From Loxodes magnus (Eukaryota; Ciliophora; Karyorelictea; Loxodida; Loxodidae), in the NCBI GenBank assembly GCA_946699065.1, contig CAMPDV010000081.1, forward strand, positions 248,001-312,000: a stretch of DNA of 64,000 nt, read 5' to 3'. The notes below the pieces were generated by a model. It worked only from the letters and a program-made list of their open reading frames with translations, ran no database searches and was not told the DNA's origin. Both the position numbers and the translations under genes were made by a program. Positions 12,960 to 25,100 of this stretch are shown piece after piece. Position 1 is the first letter of the stretch; each line of letters opens with the position of its first letter.

Positions 12960-13900
12960 CTACCAAATTATATAAGATATACCTGATGATGAAGCAGCAG
13001 GGCCAGATGGCATTAAAGGTGAATTATTACAATACGAAGGACATTATCTTACCTTAATTCTTCACTCTTTCCTCAATAATATGCTGAGACTTGGAAGAAT
13101 ACCTGAGAAACTAAACACTTCAACCATTATTCCTATTTTCAAAAAAGGAAACAAAGATGATTTAAATAATTGAAGACCTATTTCTCTCATAAGCTCGAAT
13201 TTAAAATGATATGATAAAGCCCTTACAAAGAGATTATATAATTTGATATAAAATGAAATTTAATACATTAAAGAAAGCGGGATTTTTGAAAAAGAAACAG
13301 CAAAAATGTAAATTTTAGTTATTAGTAGATAATAGACATATTTCATAAATAAACAAAGGGAAAAGCCAAATTACTAGCAACTCTGATAGAAGTGGAGAAA
13401 TTGTTCGATTATAGAGAGAAAATTACTCTTTGATTAACTAAAAAGGTTAAAACTACCTCTAGGCCTTTTAAATACTTTATAATCTTTTTATAGTAACATA
13501 AATTAATTTCTTCTAATAGAAAGAACATAATATAGAAGATTTATTACAATAATGGAGTAAGGCAAGGTAGTTCATATGGACCATCATTAGCCTTGTTGTA
13601 CTATGATATTGTAATTCGATACTTAGAAAACAAAGTTAAAATATTTAGATTTAAATGCAATAACTTTGATAATAGCTTGCATGTAGAGGATGGGCAGATG
13701 ACTTAATTCTATTATCTAAAGCGGAAATAAGTATTACCAAATAGGAATTATATAATTTATGAAAAGCAAAATAAACCAAACTAGAATTATAGATTAACTA
13801 GAAGCCAATAACTTAAAAGCAATAAGTCACATATTTAGGAATATTATTATATTAAAAAATAGCCTCATTAATACTGTAAGAAGCAGGGCTTAAATACTTA
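12960..13900 (+). pseudogene. LINE reverse transcriptase with GWADDL motif
   Basis: Clear RT landmarks appear in order: DEAAGPDGIKGELLQYEGHY, IIPIFKKGNKDDLNNWRPIS (with TGA as Trp), LTKRLYNLIQNE, NGVRQGSSYGPSLALLYYDI, and GWADDLILLSKA with the ADD triplet at 13694-13702. The catalytic aspartates are thus preserved. The frame shifts between the GVRQGSS and GWADD motifs. The RT would copy the element RNA at the nicked target site. The start of this domain closely matches the minus-strand fragment at 5.5-5.8 kb, so the two are one family. Confidence 0.8.
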
Positions 13901-15524
13901 ATTGCAGCAAAGAAAGCTGTGTATTTATTGATAAGATATAAAAATGTGATACCTTGGTATTTTAAAAACCTTTGCAGACTCTTATTTTACCTAAGCGGAA
14001 TATGGAGGAGAATTAATTCCTTGAACTGCTTAAAAAGGTATTACTTCAATATTAAATAGAATTGGTTCTAATATGAGATTCATGTCAAGAAAAGCTTTCT
14101 AAACAGGATAAAGATCTTTTAATGAATCATGCATGTAGATTTAAACTGACTCCCCTTTAAACATATTATGACTCTAAGGTTTTTCAAAATGGTTTAAAAA
14201 ATTAGAAAATAAAGTTTGAAAAAAGGTAATTAGACAATAGGAAGAATATTTGAAAATAACTGAAAAGAAAGGTATTAATACTATAGCGACATGAAGATTG
14301 CAAGGCTTTAATATTGATTTAAGCGACAAAAAAATAAACATAAATCTAAATATAATTGCTAAATATTCTAATATCTAAATAAAAGCTTGATTTTAAAGAG
14401 ATTGGATTCAAAATGTAAATGAGAAGAATATGACACATTTTAGCATATTATGATATGTAAGTATTATATATAACAAAAAAAAGAAGCTTCCAAGAAATAA
14501 GGATAGCACGCGAAAAAATCTAACAATCAAAAAGACTTAAGCAATGATTCTGATTACTCCAACGATAATCAGAAATTAGCAAAATAAGTCTAAGATTTAC
14601 ATAAATAACTTAAAATTTTATGCTAACTATTAACAAACTAGTCAACGAATAGTGCGTAAAATAAGAAAATAACTTATAGCCTCAGACATAATAGATGGAA
14701 AAGTAACTTAACACATTGGAAAGGAATTTAAGATAAACTTTAAATCAGATAATTAATTAACTGGAACGTAGCAACATAAATTAGCTAAATAACCCAGAAT
14801 CAAGAGCGAAATAAAGCGTGTCCCTAGACTTTTTATACTAAAAGAGAAAGCTAAAATGCTGATACTACAAAAAATAGGAAAACAAGATAAAAAACTGATA
14901 CAAATTTTAGTAGAAATAAGACAGAATAAAGAAAAAGGAATCTACAGCCTATTTAAAATTTATTGTACGCCAGGAGGAAGGCTTTATCAAATCAAATTTT
15001 TTAAACAGACATGGAAGAACCAAAGATAGCGAATGTATTGAGACGATTTGAGAGATGATAATTTGGTTTCGATTATAACCAACTAGCAAGAGGAAAAGCA
15101 AGTAAATAATAAGAATTTATGATCCAGAAAAACCAGAAGGATTCGATTATGAAATTTATTGAGAATTTGAAACTTCTACAAACTCTAATTTAGTGAAAAA
15201 ACGAACAAAGGTGACGTCACTTTAATAAATATTATTATTAACACTTAAGAGAATGATTTAATAATAGGTTAGGAATCATGATATTAGAAGACTAATACTT
15301 TATAATCAGATATATATCAATTAATTCCCTAGAAAGTAATTAGAATATTTAGATCTTTAGATAAAATTTTTCTTAGAAAGTTTCTATCTTTTAGAATTTA
15401 ATTTTGGATGTATTAAATGAGGTTGGAAGAACAAAATAAAGTCAAATATACTGAAGAAGAGAGATTGGTGAGTTTTGCCTTTTTATAGACTTTAAAACTT
15501 CTTTCCTTGAAAGAATAAATTCTT

Positions 15525-15551
15525 TTAATAATAATAATAATAATAATATAA
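15525..15551. repeat. AAT microsatellite
   Basis: Tandem AAT/TAA trinucleotides sit at the 3' side of the minus-strand cassette, where non-LTR elements commonly end in simple repeats. Confidence 0.85.
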
Positions 15552-16400
15552 TTAAAGTTAGTAGAGTTTTGCATTCTCTGGAATTGCAACCAGTTCCTGC
15601 GGACAGTTTTTTTAACGTGGGTGTGATCCACGACCTTTTTATTAAGTGGAAGGTTACCACTGTAACCGTTCAAGTGGTCTTGCAAAAGGCTTTTATTTGT
15701 AGATCCCTGTTGGAGTTATTCATAGTTTATTGAGTTGTCTCCATGTTCTTTTCTGCTCTTATTCGTTTATTTTCTTTCATTATCAACAGTTTTTTAAAAT
15801 ATGTTGATTTGATTTGCAACATCAACAAAGTTTGTATTATTGTCTTTATTTCGTTCTTTTTTATGATAATTTATTTTCTATATTTTCTAATCTTTTAATG
15901 AAACTTGTAGCAATCATTTCTTTTTCTGGATTCAATTCTGTTTTTAATTCTATTGGTATTTTTTCTATTTCCATTTTTGTGTCGTATTTAAAATTTTTTA
16001 TGATTAAGTTCAGAGTTATTCTTCCGTTATTAATTTGCTACAAATAAGTTATCTTCTAAGTATTAGTAATTCGTTGTTTTAATCTTCTATGTTACTCATT
16101 AGTTCCCGTATTTTTCGCCTAAGTTGTAAGTTGTTTCTTCATAATTTTAGATTACTTTTTATATTTGGTCTAATTAAATTTAAAGTTTTTGATTAGTTTC
16201 GTTTTTAGGTTAACTTATCTCTATTTATCCTACCATAACTTTACCTTCTGAAGAAGAGCTTGACTCCTCCTATTGTTATTATTTTTTCTAAATTTCTTTT
16301 GCCGCTTTTCTCTTTAGGTTTCTAAGTTAATTTTTTGAGAGTCGAAGAGATTAATCCATTTTTTTCTTAATAAATTTTTTTAATTAAAGATTTACATATA
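15540..16400 (-). repeat. 3' cassette, copy 2: SSSSxGKVMVG coiled-coil ORF plus tRNA-like tail
   Basis: This is a diverged second copy of the cassette at 4.55-5.3 kb, in the same orientation. The minus strand reads EESSSSSEGKVMVG and then a Gln/Lys-rich coiled coil. A block at 15690-15570 follows whose core is conserved between copies: on the plus strand, CCACGACCTTTTT, then ATTAA, then GGT.ACCACTG. A B-box-like GGTTGCAATTCC is present. The unit ends at the AAT microsatellite. It is either the 3' end of the LINE family or a separate element riding with it. Confidence 0.6.
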
Positions 16401-17639
16401 CTATTAATGTTAAAATAAATTCCTGTTTAATCTTATTCTTATAACTGAACATTATTTTTTAGATTATTACTCAACTAGATCAAACAAAGTTATTAATTCT
16501 ATTATAACAAACTATAAATAATTAATTATTTTTATTATAAAGCTAAATTATAATCAGAATTTTGTTTACCTTTCTTATCATTTTCTAAGCTTAAATCTAT
16601 AACATTATTTTATATGTCTTGATGTTATTTAGTAATCTGCTAGATTTATTATTATATTGGTTGTTCTCTAGTAATTTATTTTTTAACTAGATCCCATTAT
16701 TTGCATCTAAATCAGAAATATGCTTAAGTTAAGTTTAAATATTGCCTTTAGTATTGAATTACGATTCCTAATAGGTATTTTAAACTTAATTCTATTAATT
16801 ATTTTATTATTTGAAAGAATATCTTTAGTCATCTTAATATCTTCTGAGATATCTAGCTCTTTAGAAGATATCTTAATCATACAGATCTTTTAAAAATAAA
16901 TCTAAGATGGGCAAACTCATTATTTTGTCTATAGTAGTGCTTTTATTCCTTTAAAGTTTCCTACAATAAGTGTCCATACTTTAGAGCTTATTTATTTATT
17001 TTAAAGGAATACGAAGCTATTTTTTTGTTGGTTACTAGTTACAGTTCCTTAATAAACTTCTTAACAAGTTCATAATTTCTTTAACTCTCTGTAGTTAAAT
17101 CTAGTCTTAGTCTATTCCTTTAATGAAGCCAAGCACCTATGCTAATCCTTTTAGATAGCAGCTTCTTTATCTTGAAATAAAGAAAAGTCACTAAGAATAA
17201 ATTCCTGTCACTTTATTTTTTTCTCCTTTTTATTTATTTTGATGTATTTGCTACTTATTTAAATTAGAAAGAGAAATTACTTTAATAAACATGTTAATGA
17301 AATAAAGTTTCTGATATGAATCAGTTACTTCATTTTAATTATGTTCACAAACATTGTTCTTTTTATCTTTCAACTTTTTCCCGTTGCTTCTTATACTATA
17401 TTGTTCTTCTTCTTTAGGCTCCAATTATTTATTGTGTTTTATCCTAAAATTTCAATTCTTTATAGTGATATCCTGTGAACGTTTTTTATTTGAAGATCTG
17501 CATTATTTATTTTTTAAAGATAAGCTTTTAGTTTATTTTAGATCTAATCTTAAGTCATTATTTCTCCAAGTTTTTTCCAGGAAATTTACGAAAGAATTTA
17601 GTTGATCTAAATAGTAAATAAATTTGAAGACATGCTTAA
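16401..17639. other. AT-rich interval, nothing recognised
   Basis: Low-complexity AT-rich sequence upstream (on the minus strand) of the second cassette. RT motifs expected here by analogy with the first LINE relic were not found. Confidence 0.4.
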
Positions 17640-18189
17640 ATGAATCTTTTCTTCCGCATAGTCACTGTGGAAGCTGGTTTCTTGAGCTGTAATGAGATGC
17701 CCATATAGTATGAAAGAGAAGATAAGCAAAAGTATGCGTATAATGACGATGAAGGCTTTGAAGTCGCTTATCACTATCTTTATTTTGAGGTTTTTACATA
17801 TAGTTTAACTGACTATCGTTTGAGCATATAATGGCTAGACGATTTTTCCGATTCTACTATAAATACAGAAAGAAGTAAAAACTTATCCAGAATCCGATAT
17901 AGGAAGAGTTTAAGATTCAATTGAAATTACTTTGTACTTTTAAGAAGATGCTTTAGCTTTATGGATTAATAATACGATCAAATAAGTATTTCCAACTAAC
18001 TATCTATTGAGAAATTTACCAAGATATAATAAGAAACAGATATTCAGAGAGTAACTTGAAGGACTTCAGAAATTTCCTACTATAAATGATAGTATGCTTA
18101 GCAAGGAATACAGGAAAGAAATAGCTTCAATCTTTAAGTTGCTACTTAATCTTATTATTTTCAATTTTGCTTAGACGTCATTATTCTGA
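17640..18189 (+). CDS. Small protein, family not recognised
   Basis: The reading starts MNLFFRIVTVEAGFLSCNEM and continues as a mixed, partly acidic protein (YERE, NDDEGFEVAYHYLYFEVF, WLDDFSD). A 16-nt intron (17875-17890) is removed, and the frame then runs through IEITLYFQEDALALW and LLRNLPRYNKKQIFREQLEG to a TGA at 18187-18189. Spliced length is exactly 178 codons. The stretch is clearly less AT-rich than its flanks, which supports coding. No family or membrane segment is evident, apart from a hydrophobic C-terminal stretch (IFKLLLNLIIFNF). It converges with SET gene A, 372 bp away. Confidence 0.5.
17875..17890 (+). other. 16-nt intron
   Basis: GTAAAAACTTATCCAG. Removing it joins two good readings (...TINTER and SDIGRVQDSIEITLYF...). 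It is the shortest intron proposed in this window. Confidence 0.5.
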
Positions 18190-18561
18190 GAAAAACGTGC
18201 GCTCTGTTGCTTTCTAAATTACTTAGTTTAGCTATGTCTGTAAAGTAAGCTAATTAATATGTAAAAAGAAATAGAAAAGCCTTTGCAAATATAAAAATAA
18301 GATAGTGGATGTTATAGGCATGTGAGATTATCTAATTAGTTTAATGCTAAAAGTATCATTTAACCTAAAAACTCTCTAACACTTAGATATGAATCTAGCC
18401 AGGTTATCAGAATAAGAAAAATACTTTTCTTCCTTCTTATATTACTACATTATTAAAAGAGAAGGCTATTTAATAGCTTAAGTAGTAAAGAGGTTTTATA
18501 TGCTATTTAAATATAAAATTAGATTAATTGCTAAAACGTTTAGAATTAATAGTTAGGACTA
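18190..18561. other. Convergent intergenic interval
   Basis: It lies between the small plus-strand gene and the end of SET gene A. AT-rich, no feature seen. Confidence 0.5.
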
Positions 18562-19926
18562 TCAAAAGATTTGCAGCTTTTCGTTAATGTAATATAAATA
18601 AGGCTGCAAAGGAATTTTTTCCTCTTCTTTTAGACGATTTGTTGAATTATCCTTAAGCACTTCCATTATATTTTTAAAATACTGTAAATGATTAGCCAAA
18701 ATCTGCTTTCTTTATATCCTAAACTGGATAGCGAAGAATTATCTCCCAGTTGCTGTTTGTATCTTTTCTTAGTCTTCATTTATAGTAGTAGGATATTTAT
18801 GTACCTAAGCTTAGAATCAATTTATGATTCTTGAAATGCTTTTTTATTCAAACTAAAGTTAGCTTTCCCTATCAGAATCTAGATTATTCTATTATTATGT
18901 GAACTAAATAAGCTCTAGATTTACCTTATTGTTCTTAAGCTTAAATTTCTATTATTTATCTTATCCTCCAAAATCTGCCAAATTGACAATAACGTACATA
19001 TTATCATATCTGTTATCATTCATGCAGAAACCATAATTGAGCATTAAGATTTAGTTAGAGTACTTTCCATACCTTAAAAATACTTAGTCTCCAGACTAAT
19101 ATCCTTCACGTCCAGCTCTAATAGTGAATACAGTTCCTGTTCCTTATAAGAATCCTTTTTCATAATCATGACAACTTTTTGGGTACTAATATTCCTCTTC
19201 AGGAGTAGATTCTAACGTCTGTAACAGTTCGTCTTCATCCTAGCTTTCGCCTTCTGAATTATATTACCTAGGCTAAGGTAGATCTTCTACATTTTCTACA
19301 TAGTAACGAGAAGAAACGTTATTGTGATTCAAAAGTTCTGCGACTGGGAATAAAGTTGTAAAGGGTAAAGTTCTTCCAAATCCCCTTGTAGCTAATAAAG
19401 ACCATGCCCATTAAAAGTTTTAGAAGTTGATATCATTTTCTATATCAAAGTATTGAGGATATTTTTTTAAGGTATCAAACCATTTAGAATATAACTTCTA
19501 CACATTTAGGAATCTTTACTAAGCTTCTTTCTTGATAATTGAATCCTAAAGTTCATCCAATTCTTTGTTGCTTCAAGTTCACAAGCAATCTAATGTAGAA
19601 GGTAAATACTTCATAAATGTATGCCACTAGCTGCTTTGTCCTTTTTTCCTTTCATAAATTATCCAGGCAGATAAAACGTTATCTTCATGATCAGAATCGT
19701 CTAACGAAAATATTTCTTAGTTTTCATTAAACATTTGGACAAGTTCGGAATTATACGCAGCTCCTGCAGAAAATGAAAGAGATGTTGGAATTGCAAGAAT
19801 ATACTCTCCAGGTTCAATCTTTTTTGTTGCTTTTGTGCCATAATAGCCAGGAGGAAATACAGAAGGATACTCGATTTTCGAAAAGTCAACATTATGTTCA
19901 GCAGCTCACTACCAATAGTCTTCCAT
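18562..19926 (-). CDS. SET-domain methyltransferase A, right copy (complete)
   Basis: Complete SETD3/RuBisCO-LSMT-like protein methyltransferase, 454 aa, ATG at 19926 and TGA at 18562-18564 with no intron. Landmarks are PGEYILAIPTSLSF (N-terminal SET half), VAELLNHNNVSSRYY near residue 195, QVFLRYGKYSN and LMLNYGFCMNDNRYD near residue 297, then the helical C-terminal domain (ELIQF..., HKYPTT, RIQRKQILANHLQYF). Between YPTT and RIQRKQ the in-frame reading does not resemble paralogue B. A reading shifted by one base does (NEDQEKIQTATGRQFFAI). This suggests two compensating indels over about 20 codons. Most of the gene lies in the duplicated block, but its last 478 bp are outside what can be compared here. 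Confidence 0.87.
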
Positions 19927-21821
19927 TTTGTTGATTTAGGCTTTAACTTTAAAGACAGTTTAACTAAACGATTTATATTTGTCTTTCTTTAATTAAAACT
20001 TAATTGATTAAAGATTTAACTTAAGATCTTTAAATGGAAAGTCAGGAAATTTGAAATGTTTTGTAGATGTATTGCAGGTAAACCTGTACAGCTTATTTGG
20101 TTTCTTCATTTAAGAAATGAGTAGTCTTTTAATAAAGAACTGATATCAGATTTTAGAAATACTCTATATGCTTTAATATTATTTCCTTCCTTTAAGATCG
20201 ATATAAAGTGGCAAAATAGATTCTTCCACTTGAATTAGTTAATAATTGCTGGTCTTATTCCAAAGTAGTAGGATATCTGTATATAATAGTGATTACTTAT
20301 TGTAAATATTTTGGAAGTGCTCCTTAAGTTTCACAAGCATATCCATTTCAAGCTAGAATTTCTGTTCTGGACTGAAAATAAAGGTTTTTCATGATTTTAC
20401 AAATTGAATTAGTTCAAAATTAACTCGATGATATTTTAATTTAAATTGCTCTGTTTTGCCAACACATCCTCCAAAGTCACTTAGTGTTACCATTATCCAC
20501 ATAAAATCGTAGATATTATCGGAAAAGCAGAAGCCATAGTTTATCATTAAACTGTTATTGGAATATTTTCCATAGTTTAGGAAAACTTATTCTCCTGGCG
20601 AATAACCTTCTCTACCTGCTCTGATTGTGAATTAAATATCAGTACCTTAAAGACTCTCTTATCTTTGATTTGCATTCGTTTTTTCATGTTCTTTTACTTC
20701 TTCTACTGTATATTCAAAAGTTTGCATCAATTCGTCTTCGTCCGAACTTTCACTTTCTGATGGAAGCTTTTTACTTAGAGGAAAAGATAGCGTTTCCTTG
20801 TTTTCAACATAGTACTTAGTTTTAACATTTGAATGGTTTAAAAATTCTGCGACTGGAACTAGCGAATTAAAAGGTAAAGTACTACCAAAGGCTCTTGTAG
20901 ATAAAATTGCTCACACTCAATTAAAGTTATCTTCATTTAGGTCTATTTCTGGATTAAAGATAGCTGTATATTTCTTTAATGTAGCCTTCCAGAATTAATA
21001 TACTTGGTATATATTCTTCTTTCTTTAAACACTCTCTTAGGATATTAGCTTGTCTTAAATCTCTTAGATTTCTTATGCAGTTCAAAGAAACATACAATCT
21101 AACTGCTTAGGCAACTATCTTATAAACTGATACCATTTACTTGCTTCTTACTTTTTATTTTCGTATATTAGGAAGGTACTTAGTACAAGATCTTACCAAT
21201 CTGGATGTCTGCTAGAAAATATTTCTGGATTCTCTTAGAATATATAAGAAATCTCTGATGATAGAGCTGCACCTACAGAAAATAGAATGGAAACTGGGAC
21301 TGAAATTATTATTTCTCCAGGGTTTATTTAATCTTTCGCTTTAATCCCATAAAAACCCTCTTTAAAAGCAACAGGATACTCTATCCTAGAATGCTTTATT
21401 TCATTATCCTCAGCTCACTTTCAAAATTCTTCCATTAAAGGTAAAGCAAAATGGGTAATATACTATTATACTTATCAGTAAGCTATATACTACGACAAGC
21501 TGCCCTATAATGAACTTGTTTAGGCTATATTTAGCTAACTTCTTATACTTACCTTAATACTATTTATAATAAGCTTAGACCTAAACTAACTAGATAAACT
21601 CTCTCTTCTTTATTATCTTTTTAGTGATCATAGATTAACTATCCTAGCTTTTATGAAACGGAAGTTAAGAGTTTTAACAGTTAAGTTAGTAATTAAGTAT
21701 TTGGAACTGATATTTACAGTTGCTTGTATCTATAAGTATGAAGATTAATTTGGAAATACAATATAGAAGATATAAGACTCTTGTATGTTATACCTATCTT
21801 TAGATATTTAGACTATATTTC
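19040..21821. repeat. Right copy of 2.78-kb direct repeat
   Basis: Matches 1-2782 with four substitutions seen by eye. Three of the four change an amino acid (one in gene A, two in gene B). Identity stops after 21821, 386 bp upstream of SET gene B, where this copy is followed by the WD40 gene region and the left copy by retroelement relics. Confidence 0.97.
20042..21435 (-). CDS. SET-domain methyltransferase B, right copy
   Basis: Same structure as the left copy: 457 aa after removal of the 20-nt intron at 20277-20296, SETD3/RuBisCO-LSMT-like SET domain with VAEFLNHSNV and LMINYGFCF, and a helical C-terminal domain. It differs from the left copy by a Thr to Lys change just after the NHSNV motif (VTTKYY becomes VKTKYY) and a Ser to Asn change after LMINYGFCF (SDSIYD becomes SDNIYD). 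The first is near the active-site motif, so the copies might differ in activity, but that is inference. Divergent from the WD40 gene, 669 bp upstream. Confidence 0.88.
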
Positions 21822-22104
21822 TATTTTATTCTAAAGCTAAAATTTGCTTTTCTATTACTTAATCAAATTAGTTTCTTGATTAATTTGATAATTATTACGA
21901 ATCTCTCTATTCTTCGATAATAAGCTTGTCCTTACTTAGTATGAAGTGATGATTTTAGGACTTAAATGCGAAAGATTGATTAGCATAGTACTAGCTTTAT
22001 TGTTGTAGCTCTAGATTCACTTATATACTAAATAGGCTTAATATATTAATTAGTAACTCATGCTAGAAGTATAAGGTTCATAAACTATATTATTTTAGAT
22101 AAAT
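21436..22104. promoter_or_regulatory. Divergent intergenic region, SET B / WD40 gene
   Basis: 669 bp between the starts of two divergently transcribed genes, so it must hold both promoters. The left 386 bp are duplicated at 2397-2782, the right part is unique. AT-rich with no motif I can name. Confidence 0.4.
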
Positions 22105-25100
22105 ATGCAAAGTGACTAAATGCCAATATATTAAAGGCTATCAAAGAGAAACATTTAGAACTTCGTATAGCAATGAGAAAAGATAACTTAACCTCCTTTC
22201 TATTCATTTGGCTACAATTCGTACACTTAAGAAATACTAGTTTGTGATTAAGTCTATTTAAGTCTAATTAGCTTATTCTAATAGAAGAAGTTACATTCAG
22301 TAGCTTTTTAGGATATTACAAGAACTGAAATGGTTAGCTAGTAGATTAAAGGGTTTTAGTTCATAACTGCTCTGGAAAAGATAAATCACTGAGTGAGTGT
22401 GATTAAGAAATTCAAACTCTTGTTTATAAGTGACGAATTATAAGTCTCTGCTGAATTTGAAATTGAACATAAGGAAATTGTTTAGCTGGAAGTTCTACAG
22501 AATAATGAACTAATTTTTACGCTTTTATAAGACAATAAAATCATTATTCATTAATACGATTTACCTACTAAGGAAGAATAGAAGCAAAGGAAAAGGCATC
22601 GTAAGAAAAATGAGGGAGACTTTGATATATGATTAACTAGAAAAGGAAAGGCTTTGGATCCAAAAGAATAATTATAAAACTTTATAGCGAAGTAGTTTGG
22701 TGTGTCTGATGATAAAGATAACCCATATTTAGCTTTAATTGGAAACTTACCAACAATACTCATCTGGAATTGACATAAAACTGAGTTTATTACTTCTATT
22801 AGCATTGAAAATCCTCCATCGTCAGTAAGCGTAGCATAAAATTACATCTACTTAACTGACACAAAGCAGTAAATATAGATATATTGCATCAAAGCTAAAG
22901 GGAGCATTTCTTTTGTAAATTCATGCAACTTATCGATAGAAAATACAATCACCCATATAGTAGTTGAAAGCATTGACTTTTATGCAGGAATATTACTAAT
23001 AGACGACAAAGGAAATGTCTATGATTATAATGCTTATGGAGGAATTATTATGGGATCACTTTAGAGTGAAGGGTATTAAGAAATGCTGAATCACAGCAAA
23101 GAAAAGAATTATTCTAGTTAAGTTAGCATTCATATTAAATATGATGGAATCAAATTTCTTTTAAAACTACAAAATGGATATTTTATGGTAGCTTAACTAC
23201 ATTCAATTGGCCATGTTGTTACTCAAAGCAAAGCAGGAGATATAGTAAATCTTAAGAGACTCAATTATTGCGTAAACTCGTCTTAGTAACTTTGGAAAAA
23301 GGAAAACAAAGAAAACTAAGTGTGTGCAGTGATAACTAGCAATTTCTATCTAACCTTATTTGATGGAATAGACTAGAATGTTTTGGAATATTATGCTGAC
23401 TTGTACTCAAAAGCTTAGAACACAGAATTTAAAAATCAATAGTTTATTCCAATAAAGATGTATTATGATCTTAACGAAAGAGTTATCTTATATGTTTCAG
23501 AATAAGGTACTATAATATCTATAGAAATGGACTCAAAGGTTATATCTCCTCCGATACGAATGCATTCAATAAAAATAAGTTCTATAGAAATATTTCCAGT
23601 TTGGGATAATTAAAACAATATGTATGAAATATACTCTTAGCTGAAGACAGAGTGAGATAAGACTTATTATAGAACATAGGGATTTTATGTGGCTATTGGA
23701 ACTGAATAAGGACAAATTATAATAATAGAGAGAAAATACAAAGAAGGTACTTTTTAAATACTCAAAAGAATAGTCGCCTGTAATTTCGTGATTGCTATTA
23801 TATATAATTAGTACCATTCTTTTAAGCATTTGATTGTAGTTGGGAAAGACGGAAGAGTAACTATCATGTAAACTCATCCACCATTTGAAATTCTAAAACA
23901 ATTCTGAGGAATTTGAAATGATGTATCTGCTGCATGTTTGTGTGGAATTGATACCCTGCTTCTAGGTTATGAATCTGGTATGGTTCAGACTTTGAAAATT
24001 AATGAAATTGATAACTTATCTAATTAAGGAAATTTCTTTAACAAGCTTTTAGAATACCATGACAAGAAAATTACTAGCTGTGCAGGGTTGGAATAAAGTA
24101 ATAGGCAAGCAGCAACTGCTGATATAGAAGGAAATGCAGTGTTATGATCTTTAGATGATTCTGTTCCTTTGAGAGTCTTTACAGCAAGCGAAAAAATTAC
24201 AAGTATCTGCATACTTGGGTAAGAATATACTTAGGCAATTCTGATCTGCTACAGAGATATAGTAATCAGACTACATAAACGAACTGTTCATAAATACTGC
24301 TCATTTGATGCTAATGAAATAGAACAGTTTAAGTAGCAAGAAGTAACTAACTGAGTAAAAGAAAGAACAAGTAAGAATAAATAACTCAAACAGTAAAAAA
24401 CTAAGACAAAAGCTGAGCAGGTTATAGATTAAGCAAGACATCAAATTAAAAAAAGAGAAAAAGAGATTAAAAATGTTAACGACTAAATAGAAATGCTTCA
24501 GTTTAGAAACTTGAGGTAAAAATTCATAACTGACTAGAAACAATAGGAACCTAGTTTTCAAGATAAACATCTTAGTATGTCAGAACTAATTAGGCTTTAA
24601 GAAGAAATGGAACGCTAAGAATCTGTAAGGAAGAAAATAATGTAAAAGAATTAAGATGTTTATGTTCTTAAGCAGAATATCAATGATGTATTAGAATCTA
24701 CTATACCAGATAGAGCTCTAACTTAAATTATTAGGGAAAATAAGCTTAAAAGAGCTGAAGCGTATTTCTCAAATTTTCTAATTAATGTAGATGGATTTGA
24801 TGCGAAAAGACATTCAGAAAGATTTAAAGTATAAAGCTAAGCTAATATTAGAAGGACTTCAATTTAGTAATCTTAAAGAAGGTCATAATCCTAGCAGAAA
24901 GTTATGCCAACTTATTCTAGTAGATAATCCTAGTAAGATTCAAGATAGCAGTAGCCATTTTATGTTACTCAATTACCAAAAATTAAATAAGCCAACTTAA
25001 CTTAAAAGGATTATAATGAAATGGAAAATACTGCCAGACTTTAAAGCGCTAGATAAGATAACGAAATAGAGGAATACTTAGAAAGACAAAAGTAATATAC

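Larger units (their letters stand above)
10560..15420 (+). mobile_element. Decayed LINE (non-LTR retrotransposon), plus strand
   Basis: This is a second LINE relic, opposite in orientation to the first, with endonuclease (about 11.64-12.25 kb), reverse transcriptase (about 12.96-13.9 kb) and a basic C-terminal tail (about 14.46-15.2 kb). The frame changes at several points (in the endonuclease near 11995 and before the ADD motif near 13690), so it is a pseudo-element. TGA must be Trp to read its NNWRPISLIS motif, which places it under the same genetic code as the host genes. Exact ends are not defined. Confidence 0.75.

Noticed and set aside
24301-24570. Leu/Phe-rich minus-strand frame
   Set aside because: Complement of the Lys/Gln-rich coiled coil in the WD40 gene.
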